Shown: positions 1-7,599, counted from the stretch's first letter. The stretch is DNA of 13,750 nt from an uncultured Johnsonella sp. (GCA_905373785.1 CAJPUK010000049.1:1-13750), one strand, 5' to 3'. Translations and numbers: made by a program. The notes: generated by a model not told the origin, from the letters alone.

Positions 1-1
1 G

Positions 2-181
2 TTGCTGCAAGTTGAAGGTGAATTTACAAGCTCAAGCTTTGTAAAATCCAAGGTAGGAGTTGACAATGTATGCGAAAGGTCGGCAGCCTCGGTGTATAAA
101 GATATTATCATAAGAAAAGAAAGTTACGGAGGCATAACTTTTGCGGCAAGTTGTGATTTGAGTATGGAATATAAAATATAA
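2..181 (+). CDS. cbiG: C-terminal end of cobalamin biosynthesis protein CbiG (partial)
   Basis: An open frame enters from the left edge and ends at TAA 179-181, giving the last 59 residues of a protein. The string VGVDNVCERSA, followed about 12 residues later by IIIRKESYGGITFAAS, resembles the C-terminal domain of CbiG (cobalt-precorrin-5A hydrolase). There a conserved 'GVdnVCErAA' segment precedes a Lys-rich strand and a 'GvTvA' strand. CbiG opens the delta-lactone of cobalt-precorrin-5A in the anaerobic corrin ring pathway and acts in the cytoplasm. The catalytic N-terminal part lies outside the window, so the call rests on this short tail and on memory of the family. Nothing else from a cobalamin operon is visible, so this is probably the last gene of that unit. 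Confidence 0.6.
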   Translation: MLQVEGEFTSSSFVKSKVGVDNVCERSAASVYKDIIIRKESYGGITFAASCDLSMEYKI

Positions 182-240
182 CTTAAAGTATTGATGATAT
201 AGTTCAGAGGTTTCTTAATCCGTGTAATATGGGATATAAA

Positions 241-278
241 GTTTTTGCCGAAGATAAATGACCTACCCAAACTGTAAC
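241..278. repeat. Remnant end of the palindromic element found at 8569-8748
   Basis: The segment ends in CTACCCAAACTGTAAC (263-278). This nearly matches the right terminal repeat CTACCTGAACTGTAAC of the 180-bp element at 8569-8748. The similarity continues inward through CGAAGATAAAT here against CGAAGATGAAT there, and a T-rich stretch, so about 38 bases align with few gaps. I found no matching left end between position 1 and 240, so this is a truncated or diverged copy, or a solo end. It lies about 60 bases downstream of the CbiG-like gene, a position comparable to that of the complete element after lipoprotein copy E. The rest of 182-382 is AT-rich. A possible -10 (TACAAT, 351-356) lacks a convincing -35. 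Confidence 0.55.
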
Positions 279-382
279 TTTGTGAATAATTGTGTATGTA
301 AAAATCAATATTATTTGTAGCATAAGCATACCTTTTATTTACGTTTGCACTACAATTTAAGAGCGGAGGAATAGAGCTTTAT

Positions 383-622
383 ATGATTTTAATAATAGCT
401 GAGGATAAAGAAAAAATTGAAATCGCTAAAAAAGAAGTAAAAAAACTTCATAAGACAGATGATAAGGAGATAAAAACCCTGCTTGAAATCTCAAGAATAC
501 TTGTACCCATGTCAAAAGAGGAGAGAGCTTATTTGTATGATTACGGAAAAAAAGCAAAGGAGCTTGCACAAGAAGCTGATATGGTATATCTTTACAGGGA
601 GAAGTTAATTAGATTAAAGTAA
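383..622 (+). CDS. Small charged protein of unknown function, first gene of the ABC exporter operon
   Basis: A 79-residue open frame with GGAGG at 365-369, about 13 bases ahead of the ATG, which is slightly long. I do not recognise the family. The protein starts with a short hydrophobic strand (MILIIAED) and is otherwise rich in Lys and Glu and predicted largely helical (for example KEERAYLYDYGKKAKELAQEA). It has no membrane span and no Cys or His pairs, so it is probably a soluble cytoplasmic protein. It ends 36 bases before the first ABC gene with no visible terminator between them, so co-transcription is likely. Small genes before exporter pairs are often regulators, but no helix-turn-helix is evident and I assign no role. 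The strand, RBS and operon-like spacing support it as a real gene. Confidence 0.65.
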   Translation: MILIIAEDKEKIEIAKKEVKKLHKTDDKEIKTLLEISRILVPMSKEERAYLYDYGKKAKELAQEADMVYLYREKLIRLK

Positions 623-658
623 GCAGAGTAATAACTTTTAAAGCAGTTAGAGGTAAAT

Positions 659-2380
659 ATGTTAAAATTAATTAAGTATTTGAAAAAATATAAGTTGGAG
701 ACATGGCTCTCGCCTTTATTTAAACTTATTGAAGCAAGTTTTGAATTATTAGTTCCCATAGTTGTCGCAAGTATAATAGATGTGGGGATAGTAAGGGCTG
801 ATACCGCATTTATATTAAGCAGAGGATTAATACTTTGCGGACTTTCCATAGCCGGTCTTATATTTTCTATTATAGGGCAGTACTTTGCAGCCAAGGCATC
901 GGTGGGTTTCGGTACGGAATTAAGAAATGCCATATTTAAGCACCTTAATACACTTTCAATTAAGGATTTGCAACAGGTGGGAAACGACACCTTGATCAAC
1001 AGGGTAATAGCGGATACCACTCAGGTGCAGACCGGAGTTAACCTGTTCTTCAGACTTGTATTAAGGTCGCCTTTCATAGTGCTTGGAGCTTTGATAATGG
1101 CTTTTTTTATAAATGCAAAGCAGGCTCTTATCTTTGTGGGAGTTATTATAGTACTTTCTATAATCATATACTTTGTAATGAAGGGAATACTTAAGCGAAA
1201 TGCTGTTGTAAAGCAAAATCTCGACCTTGTTTTATCAAGAACGGATGAAAACTTAAGCGGAGCAAGGGTGCTTAGAGCATTTTTAAGAACGGAAGAAGAA
1301 AAAAAGGAGTTCAGGGTATTTACCGACAGACTTTTTGACTCGCAATTAAGTGTAGGAGCCTTGGATGCCATACTTAATCCTATTACCCTGCTTATAGTTA
1401 ACCTGGCTATAATACTTATACTTTATAAAGGCGCTTTTAATGTATATACGGGAATACTTAGCGCCGGACAGGTCGTTGCCTTGGTTAATTATATGTCTCA
1501 AATATTAATAGAGCTTATAAAGCTGGTACAACTTGTAATCTTACTATCAAAAGCAAGTACCTGTGCAGACCGAATAGATGAAATATTTGCAACAAAGACC
1601 TCTATAGAGTATGGTAGTTTAGAGCTTAGAGATATTAAAAAAGGGGATACTTTGCTTGAATTTGACAATGTAAGCTTTGCTTATCCCGATAAAAAATCAA
1701 CTCTGGAAAATATAAGCTTTTCTATGAAAAAGGGCGAGAATATAGGAATCATAGGAGTTACAGGTTCGGGAAAAAGCACCCTTGCAAGACTTATAGTAAG
1801 ATTTTACGATGTCGATTCGGGAAGTATAAGACTGTGCTCTGAGGACATAAAAAGTTACAGTAAGGAAGCATTACTGAATTTTGTAGGTATGGCTGAGCAG
1901 CAGATACATTTATTTAAGGGTAGCATAAAAGAAAATATAACTTGGGGCAAGGAGGCAAATGAGGCTGATTTGGAAAGTTGCATAGAAGCGGCACAGGCTA
2001 AGGATATTATAAGAGCAAAGCAAAAAGGCTATGATACCCTTCTTGAAGAGGGCGGAAAGAATCTCTCAGGTGGTCAAAGACAGAGGCTTTCTATTGCAAG
2101 AGCCCTTTATCATAAGCCCAAATTACTTATACTTGATGATGTAAGCTCAGCTCTTGACTATATTACCGAGCTTAGGTTAAGAAAGTCGCTTGAAAAAATA
2201 GAAGATATGAATTTTATAATAATCTCTCAAAGAGTGAGCAGTATTATGCATATGGATAAAATTATAGTAATTGATGAGGGCAGTATAGAAGCCATCGGTA
2301 CTCATAAGGAGCTTATTAAAAAGTCTCAACTATATAAGGAGATATGTTCAACCCAGCTTGCAGCGGAGGAATTGGTATGA
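659..2380 (+). CDS. ABC exporter half-transporter, subunit with degenerate ATP site
   Basis: A 573-residue fusion of an exporter-type membrane domain (about residues 15-310) and an ATP-binding domain (about 335-560), the usual size for a half-transporter. The nucleotide domain has Walker A GVTGSGKST (366-374), the signature LSGGQ (469-473) and Walker B LLILDD (489-494). Two catalytic positions deviate. Asp494 stands where the catalytic Glu is expected, and Gln524 (IISQRVSS) replaces the switch His. This is the known pattern of the degenerate partner in heterodimeric exporters such as TM287/TM288. It should therefore pair with the next gene, whose start overlaps this stop (ATGA, 2377-2380). 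The canonical signature here would complete the active site formed with the partner's Walker motifs. The ribosome site is weak (AGAGGT). The protein sits in the cell membrane; the substrate, possibly a drug, lipid or peptide, cannot be read from sequence. Confidence 0.93.
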   Translation: MLKLIKYLKKYKLETWLSPLFKLIEASFELLVPIVVASIIDVGIVRADTAFILSRGLILCGLSIAGLIFSIIGQYFAAKASVGFGTELRNAIFKHLNTLSIKDLQQVGNDTLINRVIADTTQVQTGVNLFFRLVLRSPFIVLGALIMAFFINAKQALIFVGVIIVLSIIIYFVMKGILKRNAVVKQNLDLVLSRTDENLSGARVLRAFLRTEEEKKEFRVFTDRLFDSQLSVGALDAILNPITLLIVNLAIILILYKGAFNVYTGILSAGQVVALVNYMSQILIELIKLVQLVILLSKASTCADRIDEIFATKTSIEYGSLELRDIKKGDTLLEFDNVSFAYPDKKSTLENISFSMKKGENIGIIGVTGSGKSTLARLIVRFYDVDSGSIRLCSEDIKSYSKEALLNFVGMAEQQIHLFKGSIKENITWGKEANEADLESCIEAAQAKDIIRAKQKGYDTLLEEGGKNLSGGQRQRLSIARALYHKPKLLILDDVSSALDYITELRLRKSLEKIEDMNFIIISQRVSSIMHMDKIIVIDEGSIEAIGTHKELIKKSQLYKEICSTQLAAEELV

Positions 2381-4107
2381 AACAAACCGTCAAAAGACTT
2401 ATAAAAGACTTACTTGAATTTAAGTGGCATATAATATTTATATTGGTATGTGCCATACTTATAGTGCTCAGCAATCTTTTTATTCCTTTATACATAGGAA
2501 GGGCTATAGACTGCATTAAATTAAAGGAATCTGTTGACTTTACAAATCTTTATAAAAATCTTATTTATATATTTATTTCCATAGTCATATACGGCATATC
2601 ACAATTTGCCCTAAACAGACTGAACCAAGTTATAAACTGTGAAGTGGCAAGAAATCTTAGAAATAAAATGTTTGATAAACTTCAAAGACTGGACTTTACT
2701 TATATAGACGCTAACCCCAAGGGAACGATCCTCTCACATATAATAAATGATGTGGACATACTGACAGAGGGGTTATATATGATGTTTTTACAGTTTATTA
2801 CCGGAAGTCTGACCATAATACTTACAATAGCTTTTATGTTTTATATAAATCCTGTTATAACCTTAATTGTAATCTTCCTCACCCCCTTATCAATGCTTGT
2901 TGCAAGATTTGTATCAAAAAAAAGTTTTTCCGCTTTTATAACTCAGGCAAATAAGAGGGATAAGATATTAAGTATGACAAGAGAAAACATTTACGGTATG
3001 TCAAGCATCTATCTTTTTAATAAGGAAAATTACAAGTATGAGCAATTTATAAGCGCCGATGAAGAGCTTAGAAAAAGCAGTTTGGATGCAATATTTTTCT
3101 CCTCTGTACCCAATCCTTCTACCAGAGCGATCAATGCTTTTATATACGCACTTATCAGTATAGTAGGGGCTTTTTTGGTAATATCCGGTAATATAAGCAT
3201 AGGTAATCTGACAAGTTTTCTAACCTATGCACAGCAGTACAGTAAGCCCTTTAATGAAATAAGCGGAGTAATTACGGAGCTGCAAAACGCCCTTGTGTGT
3301 GCTAAGAGGGTGTATGAATTTTTAGATGAGAAAGAGTTTGAAAAAGATAATGAAGACAGCAAAGCAGTAGATGACATAAGCGGTGACCTAAAACTTGAGG
3401 CTGTGGCTTTTTCTTATGATAAAAACAAAGATTTTATAAAAGATATGAATCTTTCTATAAAGTCCGGTATGAAGGTGGCATTGGTGGGACCTACGGGCTG
3501 CGGAAAATCAACCTTGATCAATCTGCTTATGAGGTTTTATGAGACGGACGCAGGAGCTATACTGGTTGATAATTACAATATAAAGTCAATAAAAAGAAAC
3601 AGCCTTTTGTCTTCATACGGTATGGTACTGCAAGACACTTGGCTTAAGTCGGGTACTATAAGAGAAAATATTGCTTTTGGCAAAAAAGATGCCTCACTTG
3701 AAGAAATAGAAAAGGTGTGTAGGCAGTGTATGGCGGACAGTTTTATAAGGAGGCTCCCAAAGGCTTATGACAGTGAGGTGGATAAGGGCGCTGAAAATCT
3801 TTCAATAGGTCAAAAGCAATTACTTTGTATAGCCAGAGTTATGCTTAGTAACCCTCCGGTACTTATACTTGATGAAGCGACCTCTTCCATAGATGCAAGA
3901 ACCGAATTAAAAGTAAAAAGGGCTTTGGATAAAATGATGGAGGGTAAGACTTCATTCATAGTTGCACACAGACTTTCTACGATAAAAGAAGCCGATATCA
4001 TACTGGTTATGAAAGACGGTCATATAATAGAAAGAGGAAATCATGAAGAATTAATAAAACAAAACGGTTTTTATAAGGAATTATATAACAGTCAATATGT
4101 TGGATAA
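2377..4107 (+). CDS. ABC exporter half-transporter, catalytic partner subunit
   Basis: Starting at ATG 2377 the protein has 576 residues. This start is preferred over the in-frame ATG at 2344 because AGCGGAGGA (2362-2370) lies just ahead of it and it overlaps the upstream stop as ATGA, indicating translational coupling. It has an exporter-type membrane domain (about 20-310) and a nucleotide domain with Walker A GPTGCGKST (371-379), Walker B ILDEATSSID with Asp499 and catalytic Glu500, and switch His531 (VAHRLSTI). Its signature is LSIGQ (475-479) rather than LSGGQ. That altered signature would face the degenerate Walker motifs of the first subunit, so the pair is predicted to have one weak and one hydrolytic site, consistent with an obligate heterodimer. 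It most resembles the LmrCD / TM287-288 / YheHI class of multidrug-type exporters. No terminator is obvious before the lipoprotein array. Confidence 0.93.
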   Translation: MKQTVKRLIKDLLEFKWHIIFILVCAILIVLSNLFIPLYIGRAIDCIKLKESVDFTNLYKNLIYIFISIVIYGISQFALNRLNQVINCEVARNLRNKMFDKLQRLDFTYIDANPKGTILSHIINDVDILTEGLYMMFLQFITGSLTIILTIAFMFYINPVITLIVIFLTPLSMLVARFVSKKSFSAFITQANKRDKILSMTRENIYGMSSIYLFNKENYKYEQFISADEELRKSSLDAIFFSSVPNPSTRAINAFIYALISIVGAFLVISGNISIGNLTSFLTYAQQYSKPFNEISGVITELQNALVCAKRVYEFLDEKEFEKDNEDSKAVDDISGDLKLEAVAFSYDKNKDFIKDMNLSIKSGMKVALVGPTGCGKSTLINLLMRFYETDAGAILVDNYNIKSIKRNSLLSSYGMVLQDTWLKSGTIRENIAFGKKDASLEEIEKVCRQCMADSFIRRLPKAYDSEVDKGAENLSIGQKQLLCIARVMLSNPPVLILDEATSSIDARTELKVKRALDKMMEGKTSFIVAHRLSTIKEADIILVMKDGHIIERGNHEELIKQNGFYKELYNSQYVG

Positions 4108-4184
4108 AAATAAGAAGTATGGTATAGTTACTTTAGTAATAATATAGTAATTTTTACACAAAAATTATCTTTATGGAGGTGCCT

Positions 4185-5068
4185 ATGCCTAAAAAAGAAT
4201 AATAATAGTTACAGCATATATGTTGGCTTGTTGCATTGTTGTGGGTGCATACAGTTTTGTTGTTATTAAAGAAGGCAAAAAAAGCCTCCAAACTAGCGAA
4301 GAAAATAAAAAACACAAAGAACAAACGGATTTATATGAGTCAAATGAAAGAGATGTGCTTAAAGATAAATTAGTAGAAGACTTAGATGATTTCTTATCTT
4401 CTGATTATAGTGAAGTATCAATGAATTTAAGAAGCAATGATAAAAGTTCTTTTTCAAGTGTAACTATGCTTAAAGAAGGAGAAAACACATTATATAATGT
4501 ATCTATCGATTACGATCCCGGAGATTCAAATATATATATAATGTCAGATAATAATTATGCATATGTAAAAAGTAATATTGATTCAAATTGGGAGAGAACA
4601 CAAAATAAGGAAGATCTTACAAAAGGCATTATGCTAAACAGCAAATATATAAGTTATGTAAGTCTTATTTATGCAGCCTTGGATGCAGGATTAGCCTACG
4701 AGTACTCCCCAAGAGATTCGGGATATGTTATCAAAATTGAGAAGGATGATGCTGCAGATCTTGATTTCCGGTCAATAAATACCAAAATTTAAAATATTGA
4801 CAAGTTAAGAATTTATGAGAACTATCTAATATCGAATGAGCAGCTTTTTAAATTTTATGACGAAGAATTAGGTATAGTAAGAAAACGGTATACATTATCA
4901 CTGGAAAAAAATAAAACTTTTTTTGTGGAAGTATTAAAAAATTCAAAGAAAGATGAATTAGAGAGGATAAGTTCGTTAGGAAGAAGGAAAATAAAAGATT
5001 CTACGAAAGAAAAGGACTCATTTCTTAGTCTATTTGAGAGAACTAAAAGTAAATATAGAGGTAATTAG
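4185..5068 (+). pseudogene. Lipoprotein family copy A, disrupted by frameshift and nonsense codon
   Basis: GGAGG at 4175-4179 precedes ATG 4185, but this frame reads MPKKE and stops at 4200-4202. Reading one extra A in the A6 tract (4191-4196) restores MPKKRIIIVTAYMLACCIVV, a signal segment matching copies B to E, and the frame then runs to TAA 4790-4792. Beyond that TAA the same frame continues for 91 codons to TAG 5066-5068, with residues aligning to copy B (NIDKLRIYENYL against NADKLDLYDELL). The TAA replaces an AAA codon in B. A third change puts Tyr at the lipobox Cys position (VVGAY against VLSAC). The conserved block KYISYVSLIYAALDAGLAYEY is retained. Repaired length is about 294 residues, normal for the family. 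Most likely a decaying gene. Expression of the body by -1 slippage on the A tract is possible but unproven, and the downstream ATG 4220 has no ribosome site. Confidence 0.82.
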
Positions 5069-5131
5069 AAGAAGTAGTTATTATATCTGATATATTGTTA
5101 AATGTTAGATATCATATAAAAAGGGGATTAT

Positions 5132-6034
5132 ATGTTCAAGATAAGAAAAGGGATGTTTTTAGCAATAATCTGTATGTTTACTTGTTGTACTGTTCTAAGC
5201 TCATGTAGTTTTATAAATAAAGAAGAAACAGAGCAAAGCAGTGTAAGAAAAAGCAAAAAAAAGTCAAAAAAGAACAAGAAGAACAAAAAAGATAAGGATA
5301 AGAAAGATAAGGACAAAAAAGAAACCAAGGAAAGCGAGAAAGAGGCTAAAAAAAGCGACTTAAAAGTCAGCATTTTAGATAATGCGAGTGAAAGAAAGAT
5401 GCTTAAAAATAATCTTGCAGAGACACTGGACGCTTTTTTATCTTCAAGTTACACAGTCCTAGTGGTAGATGTTGATGGAATGGATGAGGAGTATTCTTTA
5501 ATTGAAACTAAAATCAATTACGATAAAAATACTCTGTACTTTGTATCATTGGATCACTCTGATGAAGATTATCCGACCACTATTATAACAGACGGAGAAG
5601 TTGCCTACGAGACCAATGAAGACAATACAGCATGGGAAAGGTATGACTATCATGTAGATTATGTTGATGCCCCTATGATAGGTGCTTCCTATATAAGCTC
5701 TATAAGCTTTATTTATGCGGCACTTGATGCCAATCTTTATTGCGAGTATTATCCGGAAAAAAATTCTTATTATATTGAAGCTTATAAAGAGGAAGTTGAG
5801 GAACTTGATTTTAAAGCGATAAATTCTAAAATCAAAAATGCGGATAAACTGGATCTATATGATGAACTTCTGCTTGAAAATGAAAACAATATAAAGATGG
5901 ATTATTCTGAGTATGGCATATTTAAAAAGGATTATATATTTAGTGTTGAAGATAATTCATTTTTTATTTTTGAGACACTATCTGATGAAAGCGGTGAAGT
6001 AGTTGAACATTCCTCTATAGTAAAATTGAAATAG
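5132..6034 (+). CDS. Lipoprotein family copy B, probably C-terminally shortened
   Basis: A 300-residue protein with AAGGGG (5121-5126) 5 bases before the ATG. A signal peptide ends in the lipobox LSSC, with lipid-accepting Cys25. Residues about 30-75 form a Lys/Ser/Glu linker of very low complexity, and a folded domain follows from about 85. Features shared with the other copies are an Arg-Lys helix (RKMLKNNLAETLDAFL), a strand with AYET and a Trp nearby, the block SYISSISFIYAALDANL, then DFKAINSKI and a segment like YIFSVEDNSFFIFE. The protein should be anchored outside the cell membrane. I recognise no named family; the small beta-rich body recalls LppX/LolA-like or DUF6612-type lipoproteins, but weakly. 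The TAG at 6032-6034 falls before the end seen in copies D and E, and the frame stays open for 40 more codons. Confidence 0.82.
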   Translation: MFKIRKGMFLAIICMFTCCTVLSSCSFINKEETEQSSVRKSKKKSKKNKKNKKDKDKKDKDKKETKESEKEAKKSDLKVSILDNASERKMLKNNLAETLDAFLSSSYTVLVVDVDGMDEEYSLIETKINYDKNTLYFVSLDHSDEDYPTTIITDGEVAYETNEDNTAWERYDYHVDYVDAPMIGASYISSISFIYAALDANLYCEYYPEKNSYYIEAYKEEVEELDFKAINSKIKNADKLDLYDELLLENENNIKMDYSEYGIFKKDYIFSVEDNSFFIFETLSDESGEVVEHSSIVKLK

Positions 6035-6157
6035 AGAGCAAGTGATATAGAAGATAAGAACAAGTTGATTAATATATTCAAGAATTTAAAAGAAAAAGAT
6101 GATGATTATGAGGAGGATACAGATACATATTCTGATTTTAAATTCTTAAAGTATTAA
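6035..6157 (+). other. In-frame remnant of the C-terminus of copy B beyond its stop
   Basis: After the TAG of copy B the same frame is open for 40 codons to TAA 6155-6157. It reads RASDIEDKNKLINIFKNL and then an Asp/Glu-rich tail. The first part aligns with the C-terminal helices of copies E (SSDPNAKKVAVEMFDTID) and D (VGPIEEMDVIKYFEEIK). This suggests that copy B once ended here and that the TAG is a nonsense change. Because only the last helix is lost, the shortened protein may still fold. Confidence 0.6.
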
Positions 6158-6173
6158 AATGTTACTACGGTGA

Positions 6174-6204
6174 TAATTTTTATAAGTAAAGGGGACATTG
6201 ATCC
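6174..6204 (+). repeat. Duplicated translation leader, copy 1 (before fragment C)
   Basis: The leader TTTTTATAAGTAAAGGGGAC, then ATTGATCC and ATG, closely matches the leader before copy E at 7568-7599 (TTATAAGTAAAGGAGATATT, then GCCCC and ATG). The match includes the ribosome binding site and runs into the first codons (ATGCTAAA). Copies A, B and D have unrelated leaders. C and E are therefore the most recently related pair in the array, duplicated together with their upstream control sequence. Confidence 0.7.
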
Positions 6205-6440
6205 ATGCTAAAAGTTTTAATATATATGTTGATTTGTTTTATAGTGTTGAGTGCCTGTACTTCTACAGCTAGGGAAGAAACCGAGCAAGACAGCGAGAAG
6301 AAGGACAGAGTGAAAAAGAAACTGCTTCCAAAGAGCTTGACTCAGAAAGAGAAATGATAAAAAGTCGGATTATAGAGGCGGCGGATTCATTTTTAGATTC
6401 AAAAGGGCAGGATATAGTTATAGCAATAGAAAATATTTGA
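6205..6440 (+). pseudogene. Lipoprotein family copy C, frameshifted 5' fragment
   Basis: ATG 6205 opens MLKVLIYMLICFIVLSACTS, a signal peptide with perfect lipobox LSAC, followed by REETEQDSEKKD. This matches copy E (KEETEQSSEKKD) at protein and DNA level. In the linker near 6303-6317 the family frame moves by one base. The original frame ends at TGA 6355-6357. The shifted frame reads EKETASKELDSEREM, then IKSRIIEAADSFLDS, matching the start of the folded domain in B (SERKMLKNNLAETLDAFLSS). That frame stops at TGA 6438-6440, after IAIENI. The rest of the domain is absent because copy D begins at once. It is a truncated, frameshifted relic about a quarter of full size, probably left by unequal recombination between copies. 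At most a 50-residue lipopeptide could be made. Confidence 0.82.
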
Positions 6441-6463
6441 ACATAAAGGAAGATTTAAGATAT

Positions 6464-7399
6464 ATGCAAAGAAAAAAATTATGCCTCATTATATGTGTAT
6501 TATTTTTATGTATTCTTTCCACTTCGTGTGGCAATATAGATAATAAGCTAAGTAAAGAAGAAAAATTAGAGAATACTGAAAAAGAAACTAAAAAAACTGT
6601 AAAAAAATCACAAAAAGACAGTAGTGAAATTACAAAGAAAGCTCAAGATAACAAAGGGACTGAAAAGTCTATTAACAAGAGCAAGAGAAAAGAATTAAAA
6701 GAAGATCTTACAGAAGCTTTAGAAGATTTTTTAATAGCTGATATAAGCGGTGTGGCTATGAGAATAGGCTCCGGATATTTACCTGATATGCAGATGACCA
6801 TTAACAGAATGATGTATCAAGGGGAATATTTATATCTGGTCGATACAAGAGGCGGAGGATATACACATAGACTTACATTTGAGAACAGCAAGGAAGCATA
6901 TGTAAGTTTAGATGGCGGAAGCGGTTGGGCTAAAGTGTTGGATATGAATACTTCAGTGCGAGAGGGTCCCGGCTCCATGAGTGGCTATGTAACTTATATA
7001 TGCCTTATGTACGCTGCCTTAGATGCAGGTAAAGAGTGCACATATGACAGTGAAAAAGATGTATACCATATAGAATTAGACTCAAAAGATATGATGTCCT
7101 TAGATCTAAGGGCAATTAAATCAACGATTGAAAATAAGGATAGGTTTGATGAGTTTAATACTTATTTGAATGATGGTGAAGTTAGGTTAAATTCCTTTAA
7201 ATCAGGAATAAATAATAAAAGATATGAATTCGGATTTGAAGATAAAAATGTATTCGTAAAAGAAGAGACCGGTGCAGACCCTGAAAATCCTGATTTTTCA
7301 GTTGTATGGATTCGTACAATAATTGATGAAGTAGGTCCTATAGAAGAAATGGATGTAATAAAATATTTTGAAGAGATAAAGAGCACTGTTAAAGAGTAA
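6464..7399 (+). CDS. Lipoprotein family copy D
   Basis: From ATG 6464 the protein has 311 residues. AAGGAAG (6447-6453) lies 10 bases upstream, whereas the in-frame TTG at 6437 has no ribosome site and would add residues that spoil the signal peptide. The N-terminus MQRKKLCLIICVLFLCILSTSC is a lipoprotein signal with Cys22 as lipid site; Ser at -3 makes the lipobox less typical. A long Lys/Glu/Ser linker follows (about 25-75). The folded domain keeps the family marks: KRKELKEDLTEALEDFL, KEAYVSLDGGSGW, YVTYICLMYAALDAGK, SLDLRAIKSTI and RYEFGFEDKNVFVKEE. It is the most diverged intact copy and joins directly to fragment C, with no promoter visible between, so its transcription probably comes from upstream. 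Predicted extracytoplasmic and membrane-anchored; function unknown. Confidence 0.85.
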   Translation: MQRKKLCLIICVLFLCILSTSCGNIDNKLSKEEKLENTEKETKKTVKKSQKDSSEITKKAQDNKGTEKSINKSKRKELKEDLTEALEDFLIADISGVAMRIGSGYLPDMQMTINRMMYQGEYLYLVDTRGGGYTHRLTFENSKEAYVSLDGGSGWAKVLDMNTSVREGPGSMSGYVTYICLMYAALDAGKECTYDSEKDVYHIELDSKDMMSLDLRAIKSTIENKDRFDEFNTYLNDGEVRLNSFKSGINNKRYEFGFEDKNVFVKEETGADPENPDFSVVWIRTIIDEVGPIEEMDVIKYFEEIKSTVKE

Positions 7400-7406
7400 A
7401 AAAATT

Positions 7407-7435
7407 ATTATATAGCATCACAGTTGTTATATAAT
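7407..7435. other. Small hairpin after copy D
   Basis: ATTATATAGC (7407-7416) can pair with GTTATATAAT (7426-7435), allowing one G-U pair, around a 9-base loop. It sits just after the copy D stop. It lacks a following T-run on the + strand, so it is at best a weak terminator; an A-run precedes it, which would form the T-run of a - strand terminator. The remainder of 7436-7567 is AT-rich and I see nothing else in it. Confidence 0.3.
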
Positions 7436-7567
7436 GGCAGTGGTACTGATTACTTATATGTTGACTAATGTAAAGAAAGCATGAATAAATCAGTATAGCA
7501 GTGTAAACCGGCAAAAAGCATAATGGATGATATAGTGGAATTTATATAAAAATATTCATATAAGATT

Positions 7568-7599
7568 AATTTTTTTATAAGTAAAGGAGATATTGCCCC
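7568..7599 (+). repeat. Duplicated translation leader, copy 2 (before copy E)
   Basis: This is the second copy of the leader described at 6174-6204, with the ribosome binding site AAGGAGA (7584-7590) 9 bases before ATG 7600. The site here is closer to consensus than the AAAGGGGA of fragment C. It shows that a 5' unit of leader plus signal sequence was duplicated. Confidence 0.7.

Noticed and set aside
592..1371. Two - strand frames opposite the first ABC gene
   Set aside because: They are antisense to a clear ABC transporter, have no ribosome sites and show no recognisable protein features.
4220..4792. Independent gene starting at ATG 4220
   Set aside because: There is no ribosome site, and the start falls inside the signal segment of copy A. 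The frame is better explained as the body of a frameshifted gene starting at 4185.
5240..5345. CRISPR-like or tandem DNA repeat in the AAG/AAA-rich stretch
   Set aside because: It is low-complexity Lys-coding sequence of the copy B linker, without regular unit length or spacers.
6437..6463. TTG start for copy D at 6437
   Set aside because: It lacks a ribosome site and would place charged residues before the signal peptide. ATG 6464 has AAGGAAG at suitable distance.
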